This document shows, in pieces, positions 42,756 to 51,521 of a stretch of 64,000 nucleotides of DNA. The translations under genes were made by a program, and so were the position numbers. The first letter of the stretch is position 1. The number at the start of each line of letters is the position of its first letter. Origin of the DNA: Mycolicibacterium sp. J2 (lineage in GTDB: Bacteria; Actinomycetota; Actinomycetes; Mycobacteriales; Mycobacteriaceae). The notes below the pieces were generated by a model. It searched no databases and was not told the origin of the DNA. It was given only the letters and a program-made list of their open reading frames with translations. The DNA is taken from positions 62,001-126,000 of the forward strand of contig NZ_JAPFPY010000001.1 of assembly GCF_026240945.1 (NCBI RefSeq), read 5' to 3'.

Positions 42756-43619
42756 TCAGCCCTCCCGATCCGCGGACAGGGTGTCGTCGAGCCAGTCGTC
42801 GAACCGATGCCAGCCGATATCCGGGTAGGTGCGGTGCAACCACCGCGTGTCGGCCGCGTAGCCGCGGTCGGTCAGGAAGGTGTACATGGCCCGCATATCC
42901 GCCGACGCGATATCGGCCGGGTCGGGGCTGACCACGCGGATCGGCCTGCCGAGCGCGCGCTGCAGGGCCCGGGCCATCTGATGCGGCGTGATCGTGTCGG
43001 AAGCCAGGTCGATACGACGTCCGATGAACTGCTCGGGTTCGGCGCAGACGTGCGCGACGAACGCGCCCAGGTCCCGACGATCCAGCTGCTGTAGCGGGAG
43101 ATCGGCCGGCAGCGCCAGCTCCAGCACGCCGGCGTCGAGTTGTTCGCCACCGCCCAACAGGTTGTCGAAGAAGTAGGTGGGACCCACGATGGTGTGCGGT
43201 ACCGCGGACCGGGCGAGTGCGGCTTCGATGGCGGCCTTGCTCTCGAAATGCGGGACACCGGATCGCTGGTCGGCACCGGCCACCGAGGAGAACACCAGGT
43301 GCGGCACGGCGGCCCGTTCGGCGGCGGCCAGGATGTGCAGGCCCTGTTCGACCTCGACCTCGGGCCCTTCCTCGAACGGTGTCGTCACCGCGAAGACGCC
43401 CGCGGCACCGGTGAAGGCCGTCGCGAGCGCCTGCTCGTCGGCGAGATCGGCGACCATCACCTCGGCGCCGGCATCCGCCAGTGCCCTGGCCCGTTGGGCG
43501 GTCGGATTGCGCACCACCGCACGCACCGGCAGGCCGTGGTGGTGCAGGGCGGCGGCCACGGCACCGCCCTGGGCGCCGGTGGCACCGAGTACCGCGATCG
43601 GCCCGGCGGCACGGTTCAC
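42756..43619 (-). CDS. NmrA-family NAD(P)-binding protein
   Basis: A 287-residue atypical SDR. The Rossmann motif AVLGATGAQGGAVAAAL is near the N-terminus, and FAVTTPFEEGPEVEVEQG and FESKAAIEAAL are NmrA/HSCARG features. Such proteins act as redox sensors or as quinone/isoflavone reductases. GTG 43619 follows AGGAG by 9 bases. It is the first gene of an operon divergent from a LysR regulator that probably controls it. Confidence 0.8.
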   Translation of the reverse strand: MNRAAGPIAVLGATGAQGGAVAAALHHHGLPVRAVVRNPTAQRARALADAGAEVMVADLADEQALATAFTGAAGVFAVTTPFEEGPEVEVEQGLHILAAAERAAVPHLVFSSVAGADQRSGVPHFESKAAIEAALARSAVPHTIVGPTYFFDNLLGGGEQLDAGVLELALPADLPLQQLDRRDLGAFVAHVCAEPEQFIGRRIDLASDTITPHQMARALQRALGRPIRVVSPDPADIASADMRAMYTFLTDRGYAADTRWLHRTYPDIGWHRFDDWLDDTLSADREG

Positions 43620-43635
43620 GTGGATCACTCTCCTG

Positions 43636-43723
43636 ATTTGTCCGGACATGGCCGCACGAGTCTGGCACAGATCAGGCATCTGATTGATGGATAGATCGGT
43701 GAGCATTAATCTGCCGGACAAAT
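43636..43723. promoter_or_regulatory. Divergent LysR/NmrA control region with two inverted repeats
   Basis: ATTTGTCCGG (43636-43645) and CCGGACAAAT (43714-43723) are exact 10-base inverted repeats 68 bases apart; the second covers the LysR start codon. Between them ATCAG-GCAT-CTGAT (43671-43684) is a further perfect dyad. The two outer sites plus a central one fit looping by a LysR tetramer. Confidence 0.5.
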
Positions 43724-44615
43724 GGAACTGCGACAGCTCACCTTTGCGATGGCGGTGGCCGAGGCCGGCTCGTTCACCGCAGCGGCCCGCCGCTGCCATC
43801 TCTCGCAGTCGGCGCTGAGCACGCAGATCGCGCAGCTGGAGGCCGAACTCGGCGTCCGCTTGTTCGACCGGACCACCCGCCGAGTGGTGCTGACCGAGGC
43901 CGGGCGGCTGTTCTTGCCCACCGCATGTCGGATCGTGGAACTGGCCGACGAGTTACGCGCCCAGATGAGCGCGCATGCCGCCGGTGCGTTGCGCACACTG
44001 CGCGTCGGCAGCACCCAGACGGCGACGCGCGTGCTGGACCTGCCCGCCGTGCTCGGGAATCTGCGGCGCCGACATCCCGGCGCGCGCATCACCATGACGG
44101 CGGGTCCGAGCACGGAGCTGCTCGGCGCTGTCGCGGACGGCTCCCTCGACATCGCGTTGGCCGGCGCGGTGTCACCGCCGCCGGACCCGCGGCTGGTCTT
44201 TCACCCGCTGTCATCGCCGGAACCCCTGGTGGCCATCGCACCGGCAGCCACGTCCCGCGCCGAGACCGGCTCGGCGACCCTGGCCGAATTGGCGGCGTCG
44301 GGGCCGTTCATCGAGTTCCATGCGGGCTCGCAACTGCGCACCACGGTGGACGCCCTGTTCCGCGACGCCGGGCTGCATCGCGAGATCATTTTCGAGCTCG
44401 GTCAGATCACCGACGTGGCACGCTGCGCCGCACAGGGTTTGGGCACCGCCGTGGTCCCGCGGGCCTTCACCGACGGCCTCGACCTCGTCGACGCCGTGAT
44501 CCTGGAGATCGAGGATCGCCCCGCGCTGACCATCGGCGCCCACACCCGGCGCTCCGACCGCACCGCGATGGTCGGGGCGGTGCTGGAATTGTTCGACAAC
44601 CCCGGCTCCCGATAG
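43722..44615 (+). CDS. LysR-family transcriptional regulator (divergent to NmrA operon)
   Basis: A 297-residue LysR regulator. The N-terminal helix-turn-helix includes AGSFTAAARRCHLSQSALSTQ (in part) and LGVRLFDRTTRRVVLTEAG. The effector domain follows from residue 90. ATG 43722 lies within an inverted repeat, so autoregulation is likely. Its target is probably the divergent NmrA-VOC-dehydrogenase operon. Confidence 0.88.
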   Translation: MELRQLTFAMAVAEAGSFTAAARRCHLSQSALSTQIAQLEAELGVRLFDRTTRRVVLTEAGRLFLPTACRIVELADELRAQMSAHAAGALRTLRVGSTQTATRVLDLPAVLGNLRRRHPGARITMTAGPSTELLGAVADGSLDIALAGAVSPPPDPRLVFHPLSSPEPLVAIAPAATSRAETGSATLAELAASGPFIEFHAGSQLRTTVDALFRDAGLHREIIFELGQITDVARCAAQGLGTAVVPRAFTDGLDLVDAVILEIEDRPALTIGAHTRRSDRTAMVGAVLELFDNPGSR

Positions 44616-44651
44616 CGACGCTATTTAATCTAGCCGTGTTAATGTCCGTGC

Positions 44652-45224
44652 ATGGCGATCGAGGACCGCCGCGAGCGGGAGCGGGAGGCGCGCCGACGAC
44701 TGATCGTCGCGACGGCGCGCACCTTGGCCGAGGCCGAGGGATGGGATGCGGTCACCACACGCCGGCTGTCCACCGAGATCGAATACAGCCAGCCGGTGCT
44801 GTACAAACATTTCGCCGGTATGGAACAGATCGCCGAGGCGGTCGCCCTTGAGGGATTCGACGAACTCGCCCAAGCACTTCGAGCCACCCGCGCCGACGCG
44901 GGCGCCGACACCGCGCTGACTAGGATCGCACAGGCCTACCTCGCCTTCGCCCGCGACCACCCGGCCGTCTACGACGCCATGTTCACCAGGGCTACCACGC
45001 TGCGCTTCGCCGCCGACGACACCCCGGCCCCGCTCGCGGCGACCTTCGCCGAACTGCACGCGGCTGTGGCCGGGGTGGTCGGCGAGCCGGACGCGGACAC
45101 GCTCACCGAGGTGTTCTGGTCCGCCCTGCACGGCTTGCTCACGCTCAACCGCACCGGTCGGCTGCGCCCGGACCACCACGAGGAGCGACTGCGGCTGCTG
45201 GTGGAGCGATTCACCGGGTCTTGA
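44652..45224 (+). CDS. TetR-family transcriptional regulator
   Basis: A 190-residue repressor. The helix-turn-helix is at residues 15-60 (WDAVTTRRLSTEIEYSQPVLYKHF, quoted in part: YSQPVLYKHF), and the ligand domain contains the DUF/WHG-type segment FWSALHGLLTLNRTGRL. It is followed by a deazaflavin oxidoreductase gene that may be its target. The upstream 36 bases are AT-rich (TATTTAATCTAG), a likely promoter and operator. Confidence 0.87.
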   Translation: MAIEDRREREREARRRLIVATARTLAEAEGWDAVTTRRLSTEIEYSQPVLYKHFAGMEQIAEAVALEGFDELAQALRATRADAGADTALTRIAQAYLAFARDHPAVYDAMFTRATTLRFAADDTPAPLAATFAELHAAVAGVVGEPDADTLTEVFWSALHGLLTLNRTGRLRPDHHEERLRLLVERFTGS

Positions 45225-45256
45225 GATCGGCTGCGAACGCGAGTTGGATCGAGGGC

Positions 45257-45640
45257 ATGCAGCTCCCGCAATGGCTGGCGCGGTTCAACCGCCATGTCAC
45301 CAATCCGGTCCAGCGGCTGTGGGCGGGCTGGCTGCCGACCATGGGCATCCTGCACCACGTCGGCCGCACCTCCGGAAAGGCGTATCGCACGCCGCTATCG
45401 GTGTTCGGAACCAGTGACGGCGTGGCGATCATGCTCACCTACGGCCCGAATCGCGACTGGCTCAAGAACATGACAGCCAGTGGCGACGCCAGGATCACCC
45501 GCTACGGCCGCACCGCCCGTTTCACCGACCCCCGCGTGGTCTCCAAACGCGAAGCGGCACAAGCGGTCACCGGGCCGCTGCGCTTCCTGTTCGCGAGGCT
45601 GCCGTTCGATCAGGCCGTGCTGTTGCGCCGCGCGGACTAG
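45257..45640 (+). CDS. Deazaflavin-dependent nitroreductase-family protein
   Basis: A 127-residue Ddn/DUF385-family protein, the third in the window. HHVGRTSGKAYRTPLSVFG matches the family core and YGPNRDWLKNMTASGDARI the cofactor-binding segment. ATG 45257 after GGATCGAGGGC is preferred; a TTG at 45221 overlapping the tetR stop is an alternative. It converges on a small gene with a 4-base overlap. It probably binds F420 or a flavin; substrate unknown. Confidence 0.8.
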   Translation: MQLPQWLARFNRHVTNPVQRLWAGWLPTMGILHHVGRTSGKAYRTPLSVFGTSDGVAIMLTYGPNRDWLKNMTASGDARITRYGRTARFTDPRVVSKREAAQAVTGPLRFLFARLPFDQAVLLRRAD

Positions 45641-45828
45641 TACTTCCGGTCACCTTCGCTGCTGTCGAAGAACGCCCAATCACCATCGGCGGACGCCACT
45701 TCCATCCGCCAGCCCAGCTCGGGTTCGGCCTTCTGGTCGACGAACCAGGCGTGTGCGTCGTCAGCGCTTTCGATGTCCTTGGTGTCGACGACCTCGCCCT
45801 TGGGATTGAGCACTCGATACGTAGCCAT
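45637..45828 (-). CDS. 63-residue conserved hypothetical protein
   Basis: A small cytoplasmic protein (MATYRVLNPKGEVVDTKDIE...) predicted to fold as a compact alpha/beta domain: beta-strand, helix with ESADDAHAWFVDQK, then strands ending in GDWAFFDSSEGDRKY. No named family is recognised. The ATG is at 45828, and the end overlaps the convergent oxidoreductase gene by 4 bases. It lies downstream of the aldehyde dehydrogenase gene with a 19-base gap. Confidence 0.65.
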   Translation of the reverse strand: MATYRVLNPKGEVVDTKDIESADDAHAWFVDQKAEPELGWRMEVASADGDWAFFDSSEGDRKY

Positions 45829-45847
45829 GAGATGGGTGTTCCCCGTG

Positions 45848-47218
45848 TCAGCGCGGTTGAATCGCCGACCAGTGCACCACCTTGGTGGCGGTCATCTCGT
45901 CGAGCAGTTCGGGGCCGAAACCGAATCCGGCCCCGCTGGCCCGCCGCGGTTGCGCCGCACCACCTGGCGCTCCCCCGAACAAGTCGTTGATCTTCACGGT
46001 GCCGACGGGCAGGCGCCGCCAACCCTGCTGCGCGTGCGCCATGTCGGCGGTGAGGATGGTGGCGGCCAGGCCGTATCGGTCGTCGGCGGCCTCCGTCAGC
46101 GCCGTGTCGAAATCCGGGACGACCCGCACCGGAGCGACCGGGCCGAACGTTTCCTCACACATCACCAGCATCGGCGGGGCACAGTCGGTGAGCACCGTCG
46201 GCGGATAGAAAGCGGCTGGGCCACTGGGCTTCTCCCCGCCGGCGAGCACACGGGCGCCGCGCCGCGCCGCATCGGTGACGTGGGAGTGCACCAGGTCGCG
46301 ATGCCGTTCGTCGACCAGCGGACCGATCCGGTCGGCCCAGCGCCGCGCCTGTTCGACCAGGGCGGCAATGAACTCGTCGGCGACCGACGCCACGACGAAC
46401 ACCCGCTCCACCGAGACGCAGATCTGCCCGGCATTGGCGAACGCACCGAGGGCCGCCTGCTCGGCCGCCCACACCGGATCCACTCCGGCGTCCACGATGA
46501 GCGCGTCGTTGCCGCCGTTCTCCAGCAGTGCCTTGGCGCCGCGCTCGGCGCAGACCCGGGCGATGGCACGGCCGGTTTGACTGCTCCCGACATGGGCGAC
46601 CACCTCGACCGCCGGGGCGCCGGCCAACCGCGCTCCGACGCTGCCGTCCCCGTCGACGATCTGCAGCACACCGTCGGGCAGGTGTGCCGCCAGCAGCTCC
46701 GCGAACCGCCGACCCGCGCGCGGGCAGCGTTCACTGGGCTTGTGCACCACGGTGTTTCCGGTCACCAGCGCCGCACCGAGCAGCCCGGCGGCCACCGCGA
46801 CGGGATCGTTCCACGGGGTGAGGACGGCCACCACCCCGCGCGGCTGCGGAATCATCAGATCGGTGGCCGCCCACGTGCCCTGTAGTGCGGCGCCGCGGTG
46901 CAGCGGACCGAGTTCGGCGTACTGACGCAGCGTCCCGATGCCCGCACGCACGCCACCGAGCGCGTCGTCGCGCGGCTTACCGGTTTCTCGTTCGATCAAC
47001 TCGGCGAGCTCATCGGCTGCGGCCTCGACATCGTCGGCTGCGGCACGCACCGCGGCGGCCCGCTCCGCCGAGGCGGTGGCGGCCCACTCGGGGAAGGCCA
47101 GCGTGGCGGCGCGTACCGCGCCGTCGCACGAGGAGGGCTCCGCAACCGGAACCCGGCTCACCACATCACCCGTGCGGGGATCGAGAACGGTCAGGACATC
47201 GGCGATGATCGAAGTCAC
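45848..47218 (-). CDS. Aldehyde dehydrogenase-family protein
   Basis: A 456-residue NAD(P)-dependent aldehyde dehydrogenase. TPWNDPVAV holds the conserved Asn, ENGGNDALIV the general-base glutamate (ENGG instead of the usual ELGG), and NAGQICVSVERV the nucleophilic cysteine. EETFGPVAPV is the cofactor motif. It is the third gene downstream of eutB on the same strand and could oxidise the acetaldehyde released from ethanolamine, but this is inferred. The start is GTG 47218. Confidence 0.88.
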   Translation of the reverse strand: MTSIIADVLTVLDPRTGDVVSRVPVAEPSSCDGAVRAATLAFPEWAATASAERAAAVRAAADDVEAAADELAELIERETGKPRDDALGGVRAGIGTLRQYAELGPLHRGAALQGTWAATDLMIPQPRGVVAVLTPWNDPVAVAAGLLGAALVTGNTVVHKPSERCPRAGRRFAELLAAHLPDGVLQIVDGDGSVGARLAGAPAVEVVAHVGSSQTGRAIARVCAERGAKALLENGGNDALIVDAGVDPVWAAEQAALGAFANAGQICVSVERVFVVASVADEFIAALVEQARRWADRIGPLVDERHRDLVHSHVTDAARRGARVLAGGEKPSGPAAFYPPTVLTDCAPPMLVMCEETFGPVAPVRVVPDFDTALTEAADDRYGLAATILTADMAHAQQGWRRLPVGTVKINDLFGGAPGGAAQPRRASGAGFGFGPELLDEMTATKVVHWSAIQPR

Positions 47219-47251
47219 GTCGGGTCTCGTACCCCGTCACCGTCAAACCAA

Positions 47252-47731
47252 TCAGCGCTGCCAGCTGAGCACACCGCCGGTGCCGGTCAGCAGCGCCGAA
47301 CCGGGCATCACCCGCAGCCGATACGGCGTCAGCCGCAGCACCGCGAACGACGGCGACGTGGGCCCGTCCCAGCCCGGGATGATGCTCGGGTCGTACCCGA
47401 CGGGGGCCGGTCCGGTGGCGAACTTGTCCCACACCTGGGTGCGCGTCTCGTCGTCGGTGTACCACTCCACCAGTGCGTCGGCACTACAGGTGTCGTGGTT
47501 CGGGGCCCAATAACTCGCCGAAACGTACGGATGCGCTGCCAAATGGGCTTTCTTGATCGGGGTGGGCGCGGTGGCGATCCAGCCGAACAGGTCGGTGCCG
47601 TCCCACTCCCAGATCGGGTGCAGGATCCGGCTGCGGGGCCGGCCGTCGGCGTCGACGGTGGCCACCGAGGCCCACACGATCGAATGGGCCATCTCGATGA
47701 ACGCGGGCGCGATCGAGTCCAGTGTCGTCAC
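47252..47731 (-). CDS. Pyridoxamine 5'-phosphate oxidase-family protein
   Basis: A 159-residue split-barrel flavin/F420-binding protein. SIVWASVATVDADGRPRSRILHPI (in part) is the cofactor-binding start, followed by LAAHPYVSASYWAPNHDTCSADA. The substrate is unknown. GTG 47731 lies 10 bases after the eutC stop, so it probably belongs to the eut unit, and it is 33 bases before the aldehyde dehydrogenase gene. Confidence 0.8.
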   Translation of the reverse strand: MTTLDSIAPAFIEMAHSIVWASVATVDADGRPRSRILHPIWEWDGTDLFGWIATAPTPIKKAHLAAHPYVSASYWAPNHDTCSADALVEWYTDDETRTQVWDKFATGPAPVGYDPSIIPGWDGPTSPSFAVLRLTPYRLRVMPGSALLTGTGGVLSWQR

Positions 47732-47741
47732 ACCGTCCAGG

Positions 47742-48506
47742 CTACGAAATCGCCCGCGCCCCCGGTCCGAGTTCGTCGGCGCGGGAGGTGTCCTTCAGAT
47801 CGACACCGGAGCGGCCCAACCGGCGTGCCCCGTCGACCAGCCCGGCCACCACCCGAGCCGCGGCCGCGTAACCGAGACCCTCCGGCGGATGCACGTTGGA
47901 GATGCAGTTGCGGTCGGCATCGGTGCGCCCGGGCATCGGCAGATGGGTGAGATAGATGCCCAGGCTGCTGGCCACCGAAAGGCCTGGCCGCTCACCGATC
48001 AGCACGAGCAGGGTGCGCACCCCCATCCGCGCACCGATATGGTCCCCGAGCGCCACCCGGGCCTGGGTCGCAATCACCGGTGGCGCAATGGAATATCGCT
48101 CGCCGAGCACGTCGACCAACGCGGTGAGCAGACCCGCGCCGTGTTCGGACAGCGCGCGCGGGGACAGTCCATCGGCGAGGACCACCCCGATATCGGCGTC
48201 GCCACGCGGCACCGCCTCCAGATCGGCGGGCAGCCGGCCCAGGTCCGGCCGGCGCAGATACTCGCTGCGCCCGTCGGCCTGGCTGGCCACCACAACCGGT
48301 GTGCCGATGCCCACCGCGGTGACCGCGGCCACGGTGGGCTCGAGGTCCAGCGGCAGGTGCACGGCATCGCGGGCCGCCGCGTGCGCGGCGGCGAATTCCA
48401 GCACCCGGGTGGTCGGCAGCGCATTGCCGGCTCGGCCCAGCCCGATCCGGGACTGGGTGGTCAGCCGCAGCTCGCTCCAGAACTGCTGCGCCGCAGGGCT
48501 TGTCAT
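47742..48506 (-). CDS. eutC: Ethanolamine ammonia-lyase small subunit
   Basis: The small subunit of the adenosylcobalamin-dependent lyase that splits ethanolamine into acetaldehyde and ammonia. It has 254 residues. RIGLGRAGNALPTTRVLEFAAAHAAARDAVH (shown in part) is the family start, VVLADGLSPRALSEHG and VLIGERPGLSVASSLGIYLTH (in part) line the cobalamin site, and NCISNVHPPEGLGYAAAA closes the domain. It overlaps eutB by 4 bases. Confidence 0.93.
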   Translation of the reverse strand: MTSPAAQQFWSELRLTTQSRIGLGRAGNALPTTRVLEFAAAHAAARDAVHLPLDLEPTVAAVTAVGIGTPVVVASQADGRSEYLRRPDLGRLPADLEAVPRGDADIGVVLADGLSPRALSEHGAGLLTALVDVLGERYSIAPPVIATQARVALGDHIGARMGVRTLLVLIGERPGLSVASSLGIYLTHLPMPGRTDADRNCISNVHPPEGLGYAAAARVVAGLVDGARRLGRSGVDLKDTSRADELGPGARAIS

Positions 48507-49927
48507 GCGCCCGCCAATGCGCGCAGCGGGGACTGGTCGACGTCGACGGGCAGCACCCGGCCGTGCGCATCGCTCATCCCCAAACTGCGCAACCAGGCCT
48601 CGAACTCTGGTGCCGGGCGCAGGCCGAGCACCTGCCGGGCGTACAGGGCGTCGTGGAACGACAGGCTCTGGTAGCCGAGCATGACGTCGTCGGCGCCGGG
48701 AACGGCGATCACGAAGGCGACACCGGCCGCGCCCAGCAGCGTCACCAGGGTGTCCATATCGTCCTGGTCGGCTTCGGCATGGTTGGTGTAGCAGACGTCC
48801 ACCCCCATCGGCAGGCCGAGCAGCTTGCCGCAGAAGTGATCCTCCAGTCCGGCCCGGATGATCTGCTTCCCGTCGTACAGATACTCCGGGCCGATGAAGC
48901 CGACCACGGTGTTGACCAACAGCGGTTCCAGATCGCGGGCGACGGCGTAAGCGCGGGCCTCCAGCGTCTGCTGGTCGACGGGCAGCCCGCCCATGCCCAG
49001 GTGCGCGCCGGAACTCAGCGCCGAGCCCTGCCCGGTCTCCAGATACATCACGTTGTCGCCGACGGTGCCGCGGTGCAGGGACCTGCCCGCCGCCAAGCCC
49101 TCACGCAGCACGGCGATATCGACACCGAACGCGGCATTGGCGCCCTGGGTGCCCGCCACCGACTGGAACACCAGGTCCACCGGCACGCCCCGCCCGATCA
49201 GGTCGATAGTGGTGGTGACGTGGGACAGCACACAGGACTGCACCGGAATGCCGTAGCGCGTGCGGATCTCGTCGAGGAGCAGCAACAGGTCGGCCGTCGC
49301 TTCCGGCGAGTCGGTGGCCGGGTTGATCCCGATGACCGCATCACCGCAGCCCATGAGCAACCCGTCGAGCACGGCGGCGGCGATCCCGCGAGGATCGTCG
49401 GTCGGGTGGTTGGGCTGCAGCCGGGTGGCCAACGTGCCGGGTAACCCGACGGTGGTGCGAAACGCCGCGCTGACCGGCATGGCCCTGGCGGCGGCGATCA
49501 GGTCCTGGTTGCGCATGATCTTGCTGACGGCGGCCGCCATCTCGGGCGTGATGGCCGCCGAGACCGACGCCAGGGTGCCTGCCGCATCCGGCCCGGCCGC
49601 GACGTCGAGAATCCAGTCCCGCAACCCGCCCACGGTGAGGTGGGAGATCTTCTGGAACGCCGTCCGGTCGTGGCTGTCGATGATCAGCCGGGTCACCTCG
49701 TCGTCCTCATAGGGCACGACGAGTTCTTCGAGGAACACGTCCAGGCCGATATCGGCCAGCGTCCACTGGGCGGCGGCACGCTCGGCATCCGAGGCGGCCG
49801 CGCAGCCCGCCAACTGGTCACCGGAGCGCAGCGGGGTGGCCTTGGCCAGCACGTCGACGAGGCCGTTGAACGTGTAGCTGACACCGCCCAGGGTCGCGGT
49901 GCGCTGTTTCAGTCGGGGTCCGGGCAC
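48503..49927 (-). CDS. eutB: Ethanolamine ammonia-lyase large subunit
   Basis: The catalytic TIM-barrel subunit of ethanolamine ammonia-lyase, 474 residues. GDAVIGINPATDSPEATADLL (in part), QSCVLSHVTTTIDLIGRG and QTLEARAYAVARDLEPLLVNTVVGFIGPEYLYDG (in part) are diagnostic, and ADQDDMDTLVTLLGAAGVAFV lies near the end. With eutC it forms the minimal enzyme; no microcompartment or reactivase genes are adjacent. GTG 49927 is the start. Two CGTGTWACG elements lie just upstream. Confidence 0.94.
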   Translation of the reverse strand: MPGPRLKQRTATLGGVSYTFNGLVDVLAKATPLRSGDQLAGCAAASDAERAAAQWTLADIGLDVFLEELVVPYEDDEVTRLIIDSHDRTAFQKISHLTVGGLRDWILDVAAGPDAAGTLASVSAAITPEMAAAVSKIMRNQDLIAAARAMPVSAAFRTTVGLPGTLATRLQPNHPTDDPRGIAAAVLDGLLMGCGDAVIGINPATDSPEATADLLLLLDEIRTRYGIPVQSCVLSHVTTTIDLIGRGVPVDLVFQSVAGTQGANAAFGVDIAVLREGLAAGRSLHRGTVGDNVMYLETGQGSALSSGAHLGMGGLPVDQQTLEARAYAVARDLEPLLVNTVVGFIGPEYLYDGKQIIRAGLEDHFCGKLLGLPMGVDVCYTNHAEADQDDMDTLVTLLGAAGVAFVIAVPGADDVMLGYQSLSFHDALYARQVLGLRPAPEFEAWLRSLGMSDAHGRVLPVDVDQSPLRALAGA

Positions 49928-49983
49928 CTACCGAAGCTAGACATCGCGTGTAACGCGCCCGGGTGGGGACGATGACGCCCGTG

Positions 49984-50568
49984 TTACGTGCCGACGGTGC
50001 GCACCGCCGCGGGCAGGCTGGGTAGGAAATGTCTGGCGGCGAACGCCCGGATCTCGTCGGCCGTCTGCACCGGCTCCACGCTCGGCAACAGCAGAACCAT
50101 TGCGGCGTAACGCAGGATGGTGTCGGCGAACTCGTTGACGGCCTGCGCGCCGATACGGTCGGCGAAGCCGGGCGGGAAGATGACCCGCAGTGCGTCGGCC
50201 ATCCGCGCGACCGCGGCGCCGTAATGCCTATGCAACAGCTCCATCACCAGCGCCGGTTCGTCGACGATCATCTGATTGAGCACTCGATGCCTGCGGAATC
50301 GCAGGATCGACAGGGTAAACGCCTCGACGTAGTAATTGGACTGTCGCCCAGCAGTTTTCAGTTCCTGCGCGATATCGGCGAACAGCGCCACGTTCTCCCG
50401 CTCGATGACGGCGCCGACCAGTTCGTCGCGGTTGGCGAACCGGCGGTAGATGGTGGTGCGGCTGACCCCGGCCCGTTTGGCCACATCGTCGAGGGCGAGA
50501 CGGCGGAAACCGTGCCGCTCGAATTCGACGAGCGCGGCGTCGAGGATGGCCGAATCAGGCTTGGGCAT
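49984..50568 (-). CDS. TetR-family transcriptional regulator (MpaB-linked)
   Basis: A 194-residue repressor. The helix-turn-helix is near residues 15-50 ([25 protein letters not shown], in part), and the remaining helices form the ligand domain. ATG 50568 overlaps the 3' end of the MpaB-like gene by 14 bases, so the two are co-transcribed. A GAAC-TTT-GTTC dyad upstream of that operon is the likely operator. Confidence 0.88.
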   Translation of the reverse strand: MPKPDSAILDAALVEFERHGFRRLALDDVAKRAGVSRTTIYRRFANRDELVGAVIERENVALFADIAQELKTAGRQSNYYVEAFTLSILRFRRHRVLNQMIVDEPALVMELLHRHYGAAVARMADALRVIFPPGFADRIGAQAVNEFADTILRYAAMVLLLPSVEPVQTADEIRAFAARHFLPSLPAAVRTVGT

Positions 50569-51424
50569 AACCCCGCTGTGCGAACTTGTTGTAGCGCACC
50601 GACATCGGCAGCCGGTCCCACACCCAGTTCACCGGCGTGGACCGCCAGAACGCCGCGAAGCGCTGGTAGTTGCGCTCCTGACGGTCGGTCCACGGAAGGT
50701 CGAGCAGATCACGGGCGCGCGGCGGCAGACCGCCGGTGGTGAGGAACGCGGCGAGCGGATCGAACACCATGGCCACCAGTTTCCACACGGCCGGGTGCAC
50801 GGCCTTAGGGCACGGGAAGCCCTTGGTCACATAGCCCACACCGTATCTGGCGCTCTTGTGCGCGACGGCCACCTCGTTTATCATCCGGTCCCAGTATTGC
50901 TCGAACTCGGCGTAGGTGGCCGGCATCGGCCGGTCGCTGACCCCGTAGCGGCGGTACCAGGTCTTGGATTCCAGCCAGATCTGTTCCTTCTCCTCTGCGG
51001 TGAGGCGTTTGACGAAGGTGTCGGCAAAGTAATAGATCTGCTCGACGAAGGTGGCGTGCGCCCAGAAATAGGTGTCCGGATCCAGGGCGTGATAGCGGCC
51101 CACCGGTTCGCCGTCGGGGCCGGGCATATCACCCTTGACGTGGTGGTGGAAATCGCGGACCTGGATGCCCGCGTTGTCCTGCTCGGTGCCGTACACGGTG
51201 CGGAAGATCGGCGGGATGGTGCGCTTGAGCCGCTCGGCGGTGTCGGAGAAGAAGGTGGAGTGGTCCAGCACGCCCTGGCCGAGTTCGGCCAGCATGTTCT
51301 GCAGCACGGCCGGCCGCGGCCCGATCAGATACATGCGGTTGTCACCGAAGTACTTCCACACCAGCGAGTCGGGACCCAGCGGGAGGGCGTCGGTCTGCTG
51401 CGGCTGCTCGGCCAGTTCAGTCAT
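50555..51424 (-). CDS. Oxygenase MpaB family protein (DUF2236)
   Basis: A 289-residue haem-type oxygenase-fold protein of the MpaB/latex-clearing-related family. [19 protein letters not shown] (residues around 122-140) carries the conserved histidine, and [24 protein letters not shown] and [19 protein letters not shown] (in part) are family features. The substrate is unknown; related mycobacterial proteins are numerous. It forms an operon with a downstream tetR gene. Confidence 0.85.
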   Translation of the reverse strand: MTELAEQPQQTDALPLGPDSLVWKYFGDNRMYLIGPRPAVLQNMLAELGQGVLDHSTFFSDTAERLKRTIPPIFRTVYGTEQDNAGIQVRDFHHHVKGDMPGPDGEPVGRYHALDPDTYFWAHATFVEQIYYFADTFVKRLTAEEKEQIWLESKTWYRRYGVSDRPMPATYAEFEQYWDRMINEVAVAHKSARYGVGYVTKGFPCPKAVHPAVWKLVAMVFDPLAAFLTTGGLPPRARDLLDLPWTDRQERNYQRFAAFWRSTPVNWVWDRLPMSVRYNKFAQRGYAQA

Positions 51425-51445
51425 GGGTACAGTGTTACAGACTTT

Positions 51446-51456
51446 GAACTTTGTTC
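51446..51456. promoter_or_regulatory. GAAC-TTT-GTTC dyad, probable TetR operator
   Basis: GAAC (51446-51449) and GTTC (51453-51456) are exact reverse complements around TTT, 22 bases upstream of the MpaB-like start. TTGGAA and TGTAAC on the minus strand flank it as promoter-like elements. The co-transcribed TetR protein is the obvious candidate ligand-responsive repressor. Confidence 0.45.
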
Positions 51457-51521
51457 CAATCGGGTGTGGCGTGGGTCACCGGCGGTTTTCCGGACACGAC
51501 TTGTCGGGGTTGCGAGTAGCA

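Noticed and set aside
49928..49983. Possible cobalamin riboswitch before eutB
   Set aside because: The gap is only 56 bases and contains no B12-box-like or multi-stem structure, too short for this riboswitch class.
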